A stretch of 64,000 nt of DNA from CANHBY01 sp031374415 (GTDB lineage Bacteria > Pseudomonadota > Gammaproteobacteria > Burkholderiales > Burkholderiaceae_C): contig JANMGB010000334.1 in assembly GCA_031374415.1 (NCBI GenBank), positions 1 to 64,000 on the forward strand, in the 5' to 3' direction. Position numbers and translations under genes: made by a program. Shown here piece after piece: positions 25,059-33,885 of this stretch. The notes under the pieces were generated by a model. That model had not been told where the DNA came from. It saw only the letters and a program-made list of their open reading frames with translations, and did no database searches. The stretch's first letter is position 1. Each line of letters begins with the position of its first letter.

Positions 25059-26383
25059 TTTATTGCAAGCGTTGTCTGTACCCCGCGAATCACCCCTATG
25101 GCATGGTCTTTGATGCACAGGGGGTGTGCATGGGTTGCAGGATTCACGAAGAGAAGGATGCGCTGGATTGGAGTGCGCGGTTTCGCCTGCTGGAGCAGAT
25201 CGCCCACACGAACACCCAACGCATGGGCAAGAAGGGCTTTGATTGCATCGTGCCGGTCACGGGGGGCGGCGACAGTTATTTCATCGTGCACACGGTCAAG
25301 AATGTACTGGGGATGAATCCCCTGCTGGTGAACTACAACGCTCACTACAACACCATACTGGGTATTCGGAACTTGGCCAATTTGGCCACGGTGTTCGATT
25401 GTGATGTGGTGACCTCGACCTTGTCGCCGCAGCACTTGAAGCGCATCACACGGCACACGCTGAAGAAGTTTGGCAGCATGTACTGGCAGGTGTTGGCGGG
25501 TTACTTGACCTTCCCGGTGCAGGTCGCGGTTCGTTTTCGAATTCCGTTGATCATTTGGGGGGTGCATCCTTGGTCTGAGCAAACCGGTATGTTTTCGCAC
25601 CTCGATGAGGTCGAGATGACCGAGCGCTGCCGCAAGGAGCACGGTCTGATGGGATGGGCCGCGGAGGATTTGGTGGACTCGTCCGCCGACATCTCGCGCA
25701 GCGACGTTCAGCCATTTGTCTACCCATACGACAATGAACTCGAAACCGTGGGCGTGCGGGGGCTGTATCTCAGCAATTACATCCGTTGGGACGCCAAAGT
25801 GCAGCATGAACACATGATTGAGCGGTACGGCTATGAGACCGCCCTGCAGCAACGCACGTTCAATACCTACGAGGATGTGCACTGCTTTCATTCGGCTGGC
25901 GTGCACGACTACCTCAAGTTTCTGAAGTACGGCTATTCGAAGGTCACGGACCATGCCTGTCGAGAAATCAGGCTCAAACGCATGACGCGAGAAGAGGGCA
26001 TTGAACAGGTGCGCACCTACACCGAGCGCCCGCCTGCTGACCTGCCGCTGTTCCTGGACTGGATTGAGATGTCGGAGCAGGCTTTTTATGAGCAAGCGGG
26101 GCATCGCCGTGACGAACACATTTGGCGCCGCGACGCTGATGTGTGGTCCTTGCGGGACAGTGTGATCGACCATCGCGACGACGAGGGGGTCGATGCGGTG
26201 CGCTTGCCCAAGGTGACTGACGGCCCGTTCAGGCTCACCGGCCACGCGGAGTCGCAAACCCCGGATGACAGCTATTTGTTGATGGGACGAGGCTACATCG
26301 ATCCATACAACTATGGCGCCATCGAAGACCAGCCCCCAGGCGGAATGACCCCGCGGACCTGGCAGCGCAAACCCATTTGCTAA
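25055..26383 (+). CDS. N-acetyl sugar amidotransferase, WbpG-like, first of a tandem pair
   Basis: A 442-aa PP-loop ATPase-family protein. Cys4, Cys7, Cys25 and Cys28 form a probable zinc site, followed by a P-loop-like TGGGDS at 69-74 (consensus SGGxDS). WbpG-like enzymes activate an N-acetyl group with ATP and use HisH/HisF-derived ammonia to make an acetamidino group. It is about 70 residues longer than its neighbour, with a C-terminal extension beginning near residue 355 that I do not recognise. The TGGGDS loop lacks the Lys of its neighbour's SGGKDS. The genes are coupled (ATGA overlap with wbuZ). Confidence 0.85.
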   Translation: MIYCKRCLYPANHPYGMVFDAQGVCMGCRIHEEKDALDWSARFRLLEQIAHTNTQRMGKKGFDCIVPVTGGGDSYFIVHTVKNVLGMNPLLVNYNAHYNTILGIRNLANLATVFDCDVVTSTLSPQHLKRITRHTLKKFGSMYWQVLAGYLTFPVQVAVRFRIPLIIWGVHPWSEQTGMFSHLDEVEMTERCRKEHGLMGWAAEDLVDSSADISRSDVQPFVYPYDNELETVGVRGLYLSNYIRWDAKVQHEHMIERYGYETALQQRTFNTYEDVHCFHSAGVHDYLKFLKYGYSKVTDHACREIRLKRMTREEGIEQVRTYTERPPADLPLFLDWIEMSEQAFYEQAGHRRDEHIWRRDADVWSLRDSVIDHRDDEGVDAVRLPKVTDGPFRLTGHAESQTPDDSYLLMGRGYIDPYNYGAIEDQPPGGMTPRTWQRKPIC

Positions 26384-26393
26384 GGACGATGCC

Positions 26394-27506
26394 ATGCGCT
26401 ATTGCAAACGATGCGTGATGCCGGACACCAAGCCCGGTGTAAGTTTCGATGCCGAGGGTATTTGCAGTGCCTGCCGCTCAGTGGAACGTAAGAAGTTGAT
26501 CGACTGGGATGGGCGTGCAGCCCGCCTGTCGGCCTTGTGTGATCGTGTTCGGGGCTCCAACGGCAATGGCTATGAGTGTGTGGTGCCGGTGAGTGGAGGC
26601 AAGGACAGTGTCTACCAGGCTTACATGATGAGCCGTGTGTATGGCCTGAGAACCCTGGGCATCGTGCTGGCACCGCATGTCCAAACGCCCGAGGGCATCA
26701 TGAATTTGAATGCCATGGTGACGAATTTGGGCATTGATTTGCTGAAGATTTCGGTGCGGCCCAGCACACTGCAGAAGATACGTCGAATTGCGCTCTTGGA
26801 AATCGGCAATCCGAACTATGCGGAGCACCGTGTGGTGTTTGCCGGCGTAGCACGTGCGGCGGCTTTTTACGGCGCGCCACTGGTGGTGTGGGGCGAGGAC
26901 ATTGCTGTGGAGTTTGGTGGCAACGTCGCCAGCACCGCAAACGACGATGGCTCAGCGGAAGATCTGTTGAACAATGATTTGTTCAGAGAGACGGACTTTG
27001 ATGGCTTGCTTCGCGGGCGTGTCCATCAGAACGAGCTGTTTTTTTACATGAATCCGGACAAAGAAGAGCTCAAGAACAAAAACATCAAGAGCATTTATCT
27101 GGGCTACTACCACTGGTGGGATGGCTACAAACACCTGGGCGTGGCCAAGGAGTTCGGGTTTCAACCCCGGCGTGCGGGCCCCTTGTCGGGCAACATTTTG
27201 GATTACGACAACATCGACGAAAAGCTCTGTGAAATCCACATTTGGTTCAAGTTCCTGAAGTTCGGCTTTTGGCGCCCCACGGATCAGTGCTGCTATCACA
27301 TCTGGAACGCAAGGATGTCGCGGGCAGAGGCCGTCGAACATGTTCGGGCTAAGCAGTACGAGTTCCCCAAAGAGTATTTGGCGGAGTTTCTTGATTACCA
27401 CCAGGTCACCGAGGCCCAATTCCGTGACTGCGAGGAACGTTGGCGCAACCACAACATTTGGCACAAGGTCCAGGGTCAGTGGCGCCTCAAACATGAAGTC
27501 TGTTAA
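26394..27506 (+). CDS. wbpG: N-acetyl sugar amidotransferase, WbpG-like, second of a tandem pair
   Basis: A 370-aa protein of the same family as the preceding gene. It has Cys4, Cys7, Cys24 and Cys27 and a canonical SGGKDS loop at residues 67-72. This copy has the usual length of WbpG and the N-acetyl sugar amidotransferases of legionaminic acid clusters. It should convert an acetamido to an acetamidino group, most likely on the legionaminic acid made by this locus. Two such enzymes may target different N-acetyl positions, or form one heteromeric enzyme. Confidence 0.88.
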   Translation: MRYCKRCVMPDTKPGVSFDAEGICSACRSVERKKLIDWDGRAARLSALCDRVRGSNGNGYECVVPVSGGKDSVYQAYMMSRVYGLRTLGIVLAPHVQTPEGIMNLNAMVTNLGIDLLKISVRPSTLQKIRRIALLEIGNPNYAEHRVVFAGVARAAAFYGAPLVVWGEDIAVEFGGNVASTANDDGSAEDLLNNDLFRETDFDGLLRGRVHQNELFFYMNPDKEELKNKNIKSIYLGYYHWWDGYKHLGVAKEFGFQPRRAGPLSGNILDYDNIDEKLCEIHIWFKFLKFGFWRPTDQCCYHIWNARMSRAEAVEHVRAKQYEFPKEYLAEFLDYHQVTEAQFRDCEERWRNHNIWHKVQGQWRLKHEVC

Positions 27507-27518
27507 CCGGAGACCCGA

Positions 27519-28211
27519 GTGAGCAACAAGTCTGAGTGGGATCGTTCTTACGACAAGCAAGACAACTTTGTTTTTTACCCGCACGAGGAGGTCATTCGGT
27601 TTGTGTCGAAGTTCATCCGTAAGCGCGTGGGCATTGATCGTTTTCGCGATGTCGCCGCCCAAGCCACTCACAGCCGTGTGCTGGATCTGGGATGTGGCAT
27701 CGGTCGGCACGTGATCTATTGCCATGAGATGGGCTTGCAAGCGTACGGTATTGACTTGTCCGACTCGGCCATTCGGGTGGCCCACGAATGGGCTGCGCGA
27801 GTCGCACTGCCTGAGCCCGCGCAAAGAATTCGACAGGGTGATGTGCGGCAACTGCCCTGGGAAAACGGGTTCTTCTCGCACGCCGTCAGCCATGGGGTGT
27901 TAGACAGCATGCCGTTTGAGATTGCGCGAGCAGCCTGTCTGGAAATGGGCCGGGTATTGCAAGCCGGTGCTTTGTTTTACTGTGACTTGATCTCTGGCGA
28001 CGACTCCAAACATGCCCGCGAATTCTGCGGCGAGGAAGTGGTGACATCGGCCCACGAACAGGGCACGATTCAGCTCTACTTCAACATGGAAAAGATCCGC
28101 TCGATGATCCAGGGCGTCTTTTCGATGGAGGAGTGCCATCTGATTCGGCGTGAGAACACGCTTCAAGGGGGGTATACCTCGCGCTACCACGTGGTGCTGA
28201 AAAGGAGCTGA
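27519..28211 (+). CDS. Class I SAM-dependent methyltransferase, candidate amidine N-methylase
   Basis: A 230-aa methyltransferase. GTG start 27519 is preceded by GGAGA. It has the Rossmann motif I VLDLGCGIGRH followed by GIDLSDSAI. It sits directly after the amidotransferase pair. In Campylobacter and Legionella some legionaminic acids carry an N-methyl-acetimidoyl group, so N-methylation of the amidine made by the four preceding genes is an attractive reading. This is inference from position only; an O-methyltransferase acting on any sugar of the glycan is equally compatible with the sequence. Confidence 0.8.
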   Translation: MSNKSEWDRSYDKQDNFVFYPHEEVIRFVSKFIRKRVGIDRFRDVAAQATHSRVLDLGCGIGRHVIYCHEMGLQAYGIDLSDSAIRVAHEWAARVALPEPAQRIRQGDVRQLPWENGFFSHAVSHGVLDSMPFEIARAACLEMGRVLQAGALFYCDLISGDDSKHAREFCGEEVVTSAHEQGTIQLYFNMEKIRSMIQGVFSMEECHLIRRENTLQGGYTSRYHVVLKRS

Positions 28212-28213
28212 GC

Positions 28214-29122
28214 ATGGCGATTTTGGTCAGTGGTGCTTCGGGCTTTCTGGGCAGCCGGCTCGTGGCCAGGCTGGCCGAGGAGGGCCGTGACGTGATCGCG
28301 CTGGCCCGCCGTGAACGCCCGGACAGCCTGGCGAAAAAATCACAAGTGCAGTGGCTGCGCTGCGACCTGACGCAACAAGATTGGCGCTCGGCCCTGCCCC
28401 GGCTGCCCCACTTGGAAGCGGTGGTTCACCTGGCAGGCGCCACCCTGGGAGCAGGTCAAGACGAGTGCGCGTTTTTGCATCGCAATGAGCACACCACGGT
28501 CAGCTTGCTACAAGCCCTGGCGGATCGCTGTGAGCAGGTGGTGCATGCCTCGTCCCAAGTGGTCTATGGCGATGCCCGGCACCTGGCGGTGGACGAGAGT
28601 TTTCCGCTGCGCGCCGAGGGCTCAGCGTATGCCTTAAGCAAGCTCAACAGCGAGAACTGGCTCCAATGGTTTCAAAAGCGTCATGGGGGCCGCTATTGGG
28701 CCCTGCGTTTTTGCGGCTTTGTGGATGGCGGCGGCATCGTGGACTATCTGATCAACCAGGCGCTCAACGAGGAAGCCATTGAGCTCTACGGCCTGGGCGA
28801 AGTACGCCGCGACTATTTGCACTCCAGCGATGGGATGGATGCCTTGGTCAAGGCCGTGGATTGTCAGGCCGCCGTCGGCGTGACCCCAGTGAACATTGGC
28901 TCGGGGCAAGCTGTATCAGCCAAGGAGCTGGCACAGGAAGTCTGCACGACTTTGCAGTCTGCAAGCGAAATTCACCTGCGGCCAGCACCCTCGCCGCAGG
29001 GTGATTTTGTTTTCTCCATCGCGCGCGCGCGCCAGTTGTTGAACTTTCAGCCAGGTGATCTGAAAGCCGCCGTGCGACAACACGCCCAAACACGGCAACA
29101 ACAAACCAGGAGCTCTCCATGA
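28214..29122 (+). CDS. NAD(P)-dependent sugar epimerase/dehydratase family protein
   Basis: A 302-aa extended SDR with VSGASGFLGSRLV at the N-terminus and a YALSK catalytic motif near residue 137; SSQVVYG precedes it. AAGGAG lies upstream of ATG 28214. It is shorter than LegB or RfbB and could be a sugar-nucleotide 4-epimerase, reductase or 4,6-dehydratase; the substrate is not clear. Its stop overlaps the aminotransferase start (ATGA), suggesting the two act in sequence to create an amino sugar or a rearranged intermediate. Confidence 0.8.
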   Translation: MAILVSGASGFLGSRLVARLAEEGRDVIALARRERPDSLAKKSQVQWLRCDLTQQDWRSALPRLPHLEAVVHLAGATLGAGQDECAFLHRNEHTTVSLLQALADRCEQVVHASSQVVYGDARHLAVDESFPLRAEGSAYALSKLNSENWLQWFQKRHGGRYWALRFCGFVDGGGIVDYLINQALNEEAIELYGLGEVRRDYLHSSDGMDALVKAVDCQAAVGVTPVNIGSGQAVSAKELAQEVCTTLQSASEIHLRPAPSPQGDFVFSIARARQLLNFQPGDLKAAVRQHAQTRQQQTRSSP

Positions 29123-30264
29123 AAAAAATCACCATGGCGGATCCCCATTTCAATGCGGACGACCGCGCGCGAATTCACCGCGAGATTGACGCCATTTTGG
29201 ATGGGGCCTTGAGCATGGGGCCCCAGGTGCGGGCCTTTGAGGAGGAGTTCGCCGCTCGGGTCGGCGTGCGACACGCCATCGCCATGAACTCGTGCACCTC
29301 GACCCTGGAGGGCGTTTTGTGGGCCCACCATGTGGCAGGTCGCGAGGTCATTGTGCCCGCCGAAACCTTCGTGGCCACTGGCATGGCGGTGCATTTGAGT
29401 GGCGCAGTTCCAGTGTTTGCGGAGATTTCTGCCCACACTTTGTGCCTGGACCTGGACGATGTGCGCCGCCGTGTCACGGCCAAAACGGCGGGGATCATTG
29501 TGGTTCACATGGCGGGCCTGATCACGCCAGACATCAAGGCCTTGCGCCAATTTTGTGACTCCAAGGGTCTGTTCTTGATTGAAGACGCAGCGCATGCGCC
29601 TGGCGCCCAGCTGGACGGACGCCAGGCCGGCGCTTGGGGCCACGCGGGATGCTTTTCATTTTTTCCGACCAAGGTATTGGCCGCCGGTGAAGGCGGGATG
29701 CTGACCACTGATGATGATCGCCTTGCCGAGGCGGTCCGCAGTTTTCAACACCGCGGGCGCGACATGCAATCGCGCACCGAGCGCTATGTGAACCCGGGGC
29801 GCAATGTGCGCATGACCGAGATGAACGCGCTGTTGGGGCGGGTTCAACTGGCTCGCCTGGATGAGTTTTTGGCACGTCGACGTCAGATTGCAGCACTCTA
29901 TATCCGCGAGTTGACAGGCACGCCAGGCATTCAGATGGTGAGACCCGCCACCTTGGAAGCCTCCTCATTTTGGAAAGTCCCGCTGCTGCTTGACCCGGGG
30001 CTGGATCGCCCACGCATCACCGAGAGTCTGGCGGCTCAGGGCATCACGGTGGACTGGGCTTACCAGCCCGCCGTGCATTTGCAGCCGGTGTTCCGCACAC
30101 TGTACGGCACCACCGAAGGCCAGCTACCTCGCACCGAAGATTACCTGAGCCGCCACCTGTGTCTGCCCTGTCACCCCCGCATCACCGATGAAGAGGCCCT
30201 GTTCGTGGCAACGCAGTTAAAAGCTGCCGTGGCGGCTGTGCCGCTGCACGAGACCACGGCATGA
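29119..30264 (+). CDS. DegT/DnrJ/EryC1/StrS-family aminotransferase
   Basis: A 381-aa PLP enzyme: MNSCTSTLEGVLWA, VPAETFVATGMAV, EDAAHAPGA and the Schiff-base Lys in FFPTKVLAAGEGG. It is a second sugar aminotransferase next to LegC, translationally coupled to the epimerase gene before and the WbqC gene after. It presumably aminates a keto sugar nucleotide produced by the 28214 gene product. The substrate is not identifiable from sequence. Confidence 0.87.
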   Translation: MKKITMADPHFNADDRARIHREIDAILDGALSMGPQVRAFEEEFAARVGVRHAIAMNSCTSTLEGVLWAHHVAGREVIVPAETFVATGMAVHLSGAVPVFAEISAHTLCLDLDDVRRRVTAKTAGIIVVHMAGLITPDIKALRQFCDSKGLFLIEDAAHAPGAQLDGRQAGAWGHAGCFSFFPTKVLAAGEGGMLTTDDDRLAEAVRSFQHRGRDMQSRTERYVNPGRNVRMTEMNALLGRVQLARLDEFLARRRQIAALYIRELTGTPGIQMVRPATLEASSFWKVPLLLDPGLDRPRITESLAAQGITVDWAYQPAVHLQPVFRTLYGTTEGQLPRTEDYLSRHLCLPCHPRITDEEALFVATQLKAAVAAVPLHETTA

Positions 30265-30959
30265 GGGTTGCCATTCACCAGCCGCAGTATTGGCCCTGGC
30301 TGCCTTACCTGCTCAAAATTGAAGACTGCGACCTGTTCATCTTTTTGGATACCGTGGATTTCCAAAAGAACGGTTTGCAAAATCGCAATCAGATCAAGAC
30401 GGCACAAGGCGCGCAGTGGCTGACCGTGCCGGTCAAGCAAAAGCTGGGACAGTCGCTGCGCGACACCCTGATCGACAACAGCAGCGATTGGCGACGCAAG
30501 CACTGGCAGACCCTAAGGCAGTGCTATGGCAAGGCCGCGCACTTTGCCACTTATGCCCCAGAGCTCGAAGCCCTGTATGCACGCGAATGGCAGGCGCTGA
30601 GTGAGCTGAACATCACGGTAACGCAGATGCTGATGCGCTGGATGGGCGTGTCCACGCAGGTGTTGCGAAGCAGTGCCATGAACGTGAGTGGATCGGCGTC
30701 AGATTTGATCCTTCATCTTTGCCTTGACGTAGGGGCCAGTCACTACCTGTCTGGCACGGGCGGCTTGAACTACTTGAACCCGGAGGCGTTTGATCAAGCG
30801 GGCGTGCAGATCAGCTACCAAGAAGCCGTTCTGCCACCGGCATACCCTCAATTATTCTCGCAAGCCGGGTACATCAACCACCTGTCCGCACTGGATCTGA
30901 TGCTGAACTGCGGCAGCACTTGGCGGGATCACGTGCCAAGCAAGGAGTGTGCGACATGA
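30261..30959 (+). CDS. WbqC-family protein
   Basis: A 232-aa protein of the WbqC family (PF08889): IHQPQYWPWLPYLLKIEDCDLFIFLD at the N-terminus (positions 4-29), FQKNGLQNRNQI and a SHYLSGTGGLNYLN segment. WbqC proteins recur in O-antigen loci, often beside aminotransferases, and have no firmly established activity that I can name. Overlaps on both sides (ATGA at 30261 and at 30956) place it firmly in the nonulosonic acid operon, which argues for a role in acylating or otherwise tailoring an amino sugar. Confidence 0.85.
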   Translation: MRVAIHQPQYWPWLPYLLKIEDCDLFIFLDTVDFQKNGLQNRNQIKTAQGAQWLTVPVKQKLGQSLRDTLIDNSSDWRRKHWQTLRQCYGKAAHFATYAPELEALYAREWQALSELNITVTQMLMRWMGVSTQVLRSSAMNVSGSASDLILHLCLDVGASHYLSGTGGLNYLNPEAFDQAGVQISYQEAVLPPAYPQLFSQAGYINHLSALDLMLNCGSTWRDHVPSKECAT

Positions 30960-32119
30960 CCTCCAAGCGGCTGGTGCTTGGGGTGACAGGCATTCGATCA
31001 GAGTACGACATCATGTCGTCTGTGTTTCGGGCGATCACCGACCATCCGGAGCTGAGTCTGCAGTTGCTTGTGACAGGGGCTCACCTCTCAGAGGCGTTCG
31101 GGCTCACAGTGAACGAAGTCAAGGCGGATGGTTTTGTCATCGCCGATGAAGTACAAAGCCTGTTGAACGGGGATCAAGATTCGTTCAGGGTCAAGGGTTT
31201 GGCGATTCAGCTGCAAGGGATGATTCAGACCGTTTCGCGCTTGCGTCCCGACATCTTGCTGGTTCTGGGTGACCGCGAGGAGGCCATGAGCACCGCGCTG
31301 GTCGGCGCCTACATGAACATCCCCGTGGCGCACATCGCTGGCGGTGACCGTGTGATCGGCAACGTGGACGATCAGGTTCGGCATGCCGTCACCAAGTTGG
31401 CCCATCTGCATTTGGTCACCAACGGCGAAAGCCAAGAGCGCATTTTGCGCCTGGGTGAACAGCCATTCCGGGTGTGGGATGTCGGCAATCCTGGACTGGA
31501 TCGTTTGCTGCAGGTGCCGCAGCTCTCTGCGACCGAACTGTCGACCCGGCTGGGTTGCGCCATCACAGACGGCGAACCCTTGTTGATGATCATTCAACAT
31601 GTGATTTCGACCGAGATTGAGCACGCCTATGAGCAGATGCGCACCACCCTGGAGGCCGCCGGCGATTTGGGCCTGCGAACCGTCTTAAGTTACCCCAACT
31701 CCGATGCGGGTGGGCAGCAAATGATCAAGGCCATTCGCGAGTTTGAAGGGCAGTCCTTTTTACACACGGCCAAGAACATTCCGCGACTGGAGTTTGTCAA
31801 CCTCATGCGTCGGGCATCGTGCCTGCTCGGCAACTCCAGTGCAGGTATCTTGGAAGCCCCCCTGCTCAAGCTGGCGGTTGTCAATGTAGGCAACCGTCAG
31901 AAGGGGCGCTTGCATGCTGAAAACGTTCAGTTTGTGACCCACTCCAAGTCGGAGATTGTGCAGGCCGTTCGGCGTGCCGTTTTCGATACCGCTTACCGGT
32001 TTGAGGTCAACTCCTGCAGCAACCCCTACGGCGACGGCCAATCGTCTCAACGCATCGCGTCGATTTTGGCAACAGTGGCCCTGGACCGCAAGCTGCTCAT
32101 CAAAGACATCACCTATTAA
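30956..32119 (+). CDS. legG: Hydrolysing UDP/GDP-sugar 2-epimerase, LegG/NeuC-like
   Basis: A 387-aa protein; ATG 30956 overlaps the WbqC stop. GT-B epimerase-2 fold: VTGIRSEYDIMSSVFRAI, VLGDREEAMSTALVGAYMNIPVAHIAGGD, and GNSSAGILEAP. The Arg-Ser-Glu-Tyr-Asp segment marks the hydrolysing (NeuC/LegG) branch, not the non-hydrolysing WecB branch encoded at 50408. LegG removes the nucleotide and inverts C2 to give 2,4-diacetamido-2,4,6-trideoxymannose, the substrate for the LegI synthase encoded at 32800. Confidence 0.9.
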   Translation: MTSKRLVLGVTGIRSEYDIMSSVFRAITDHPELSLQLLVTGAHLSEAFGLTVNEVKADGFVIADEVQSLLNGDQDSFRVKGLAIQLQGMIQTVSRLRPDILLVLGDREEAMSTALVGAYMNIPVAHIAGGDRVIGNVDDQVRHAVTKLAHLHLVTNGESQERILRLGEQPFRVWDVGNPGLDRLLQVPQLSATELSTRLGCAITDGEPLLMIIQHVISTEIEHAYEQMRTTLEAAGDLGLRTVLSYPNSDAGGQQMIKAIREFEGQSFLHTAKNIPRLEFVNLMRRASCLLGNSSAGILEAPLLKLAVVNVGNRQKGRLHAENVQFVTHSKSEIVQAVRRAVFDTAYRFEVNSCSNPYGDGQSSQRIASILATVALDRKLLIKDITY

Positions 32120-32131
32120 AGCTGCACGCCC

Positions 32132-32803
32132 ATGCCCTCCAAGATTTTGTGCATCGCGCCCCACCCCGACGACGAAACGCTGGGGTGCGGTGGAACCTTG
32201 CTCCAGCATGTCGCCCGGGGAGATGAGGTTCATTGGCTCATTGGCACCGACATTTCAATCGACATCGGTTTTTCAGCCGAGCAGGTTGAACGACGCGATG
32301 CAGAGATCCAGCGCGTGGCCCAGGCCTATGGCCTGCATCAAACTCACCGCCTCGGCTTTGCCAGCATGCGCCTGGATCAGGTGCCCAAGCTGCAGCTGGT
32401 CGAGGCCGTCTCCCAGGTCGTGCGCGCATCTGGCGCGAGCGTGTTGTACGTGCCCTATCGCAATGATGTGCACAGCGATCACGCCGCGCTCTTTGATGCC
32501 GCCGTGGCCTGCACCAAGGCATTCCGATACCCGAATGTGAAAGCGGTCTATGCCTACGAAACCTTGTCCGAAACAGAGTTTGGGCTGCGCCCCGACGATG
32601 GTGGGTTTCGCCCCAACCTGTTTGTTGATATTGCGTCGGGGCTGGAAAAAAAGCTGACCATCATGAAGCTCTACCCCAGTGAAATGAAGGCGTTCCCCTT
32701 TCCGCGCAGCGAGGTCTGTCTGCGTGCCCAAGCCCAGTTGCGAGGCAGCCAAGCGGGTCTCATGGCGGCCGAGGCTTTCATGATTCTCAAGGAGATCCGA
32801 TGA
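32132..32803 (+). CDS. PIG-L family deacetylase
   Basis: A 223-aa zinc-dependent N-deacetylase: the AHPDDE-type motif appears as APHPDDETLGCGG near residue 8, and a second metal ligand region as NDVHSDH. PIG-L enzymes remove N-acetyl from GlcNAc-type sugars. Between LegG and LegI genes, it could free one amino group of the nonulosonate precursor or product so that another acyl or amidine group can be installed. Overlap with the following synthase gene (ATGA at 32800) shows coupling. Confidence 0.88.
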   Translation: MPSKILCIAPHPDDETLGCGGTLLQHVARGDEVHWLIGTDISIDIGFSAEQVERRDAEIQRVAQAYGLHQTHRLGFASMRLDQVPKLQLVEAVSQVVRASGASVLYVPYRNDVHSDHAALFDAAVACTKAFRYPNVKAVYAYETLSETEFGLRPDDGGFRPNLFVDIASGLEKKLTIMKLYPSEMKAFPFPRSEVCLRAQAQLRGSQAGLMAAEAFMILKEIR

Positions 32804-33885
32804 CATCAGAGCATGCGGTTTTTGTGATTGCAGAAGCAGGGGTGAATCACAACGGGCAGCGTGATTTAGCCTTTGCGCTCGTGGATGCGGCGGTCGCCGC
32901 GGGTGCTGACGCAGTGAAGTTCCAAACCTTCGATGCGCAGAAGCTAGTGGCCCACGATGCGCCCAAAGCGGCCTATCAGTTGCGCAGCACCGATGCCGCA
33001 GAGAGTCAGTTGTCAATGCTGAAGAAGCTCGAGCTGTCCAGGGCATGGCACGTGGACTTGCAGGCGCACGCCAGGGCGCAAGGGATTGAGTTTCTCTCGA
33101 CGGCCTTTGACACCGACAGCCTGGACTTCCTGGTGAGCCTGGGCGTCCCGACGTTCAAAGTGCCCTCGGGTGAATTGACCAACGGGCCGCTGTTGTGGCG
33201 GTTTGCGCACACGCGAAAACCGCTTATTGTGTCCACCGGCATGGCCACCTTGTCCGAGGTCGAGCAGGGGCTGGCCATCATCGGGCATGCACTCCATGCC
33301 AGCGCCGAGCCACGGCACATGGACGAAGTATGGGAAAACTGGAGCCGAACCCAGGTTCGGCGCAGCTTGCAAGACCAGGTGACCTTGCTGCATTGCACAT
33401 CTCAGTACCCCACCCCTTTGGATGAAGTCAATCTGCGCAGCATGGACACCTTGTCGGCCGCCTTTGGGCTGCCCGTGGGATATTCCGATCACACCGAGGG
33501 GATTTTGATCCCGGTGGTGGCGGTCGCCCGTGGCGCACGGGTGATAGAGAAGCATTTCACCTTGGACCGGAGTTTGCCCGGCCCTGACCACAAAGCCTCG
33601 TTAGAGCCGCCTGAGCTGGTGCAGATGGTGCGCGACATCCGCGCTCTGGAGCGCGTATGGGGAGACGGCAGCAAATGCCCACAGCCCAGTGAATGGGACA
33701 CGCGCATGGCGGCACGGCAAAAACTGGTCGCAGCGAGAGACATCGCAGCCCACACGGTTCTGACGCGGCAAGACCTGAGCACCGCACGCAGCCGGGGTCA
33801 GGGCTTGCCGCCCACCGCCCTGTGGAGCTTGGTGGGCCGAACATCGCCCCGGGCTTATCAAGCAGGCGAGCTGATTGAGCCATGA
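32800..33885 (+). CDS. legI: N-acetylneuraminate/legionaminate synthase, LegI/NeuB-like
   Basis: A 361-aa protein with an NeuB TIM-barrel domain (VIAEAGVNHNGQRDLA, ADAVKFQTFDAQKLV, LLHCTSQYPTP) and a C-terminal SAF/antifreeze-like domain (about 300-360). It condenses the six-carbon mannose derivative with phosphoenolpyruvate to a nine-carbon nonulosonic acid. LegB, LegC and LegG homologues upstream argue for legionaminic acid rather than Neu5Ac. Overlaps with both neighbours. Confidence 0.92.
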   Translation: MTSEHAVFVIAEAGVNHNGQRDLAFALVDAAVAAGADAVKFQTFDAQKLVAHDAPKAAYQLRSTDAAESQLSMLKKLELSRAWHVDLQAHARAQGIEFLSTAFDTDSLDFLVSLGVPTFKVPSGELTNGPLLWRFAHTRKPLIVSTGMATLSEVEQGLAIIGHALHASAEPRHMDEVWENWSRTQVRRSLQDQVTLLHCTSQYPTPLDEVNLRSMDTLSAAFGLPVGYSDHTEGILIPVVAVARGARVIEKHFTLDRSLPGPDHKASLEPPELVQMVRDIRALERVWGDGSKCPQPSEWDTRMAARQKLVAARDIAAHTVLTRQDLSTARSRGQGLPPTALWSLVGRTSPRAYQAGELIEP

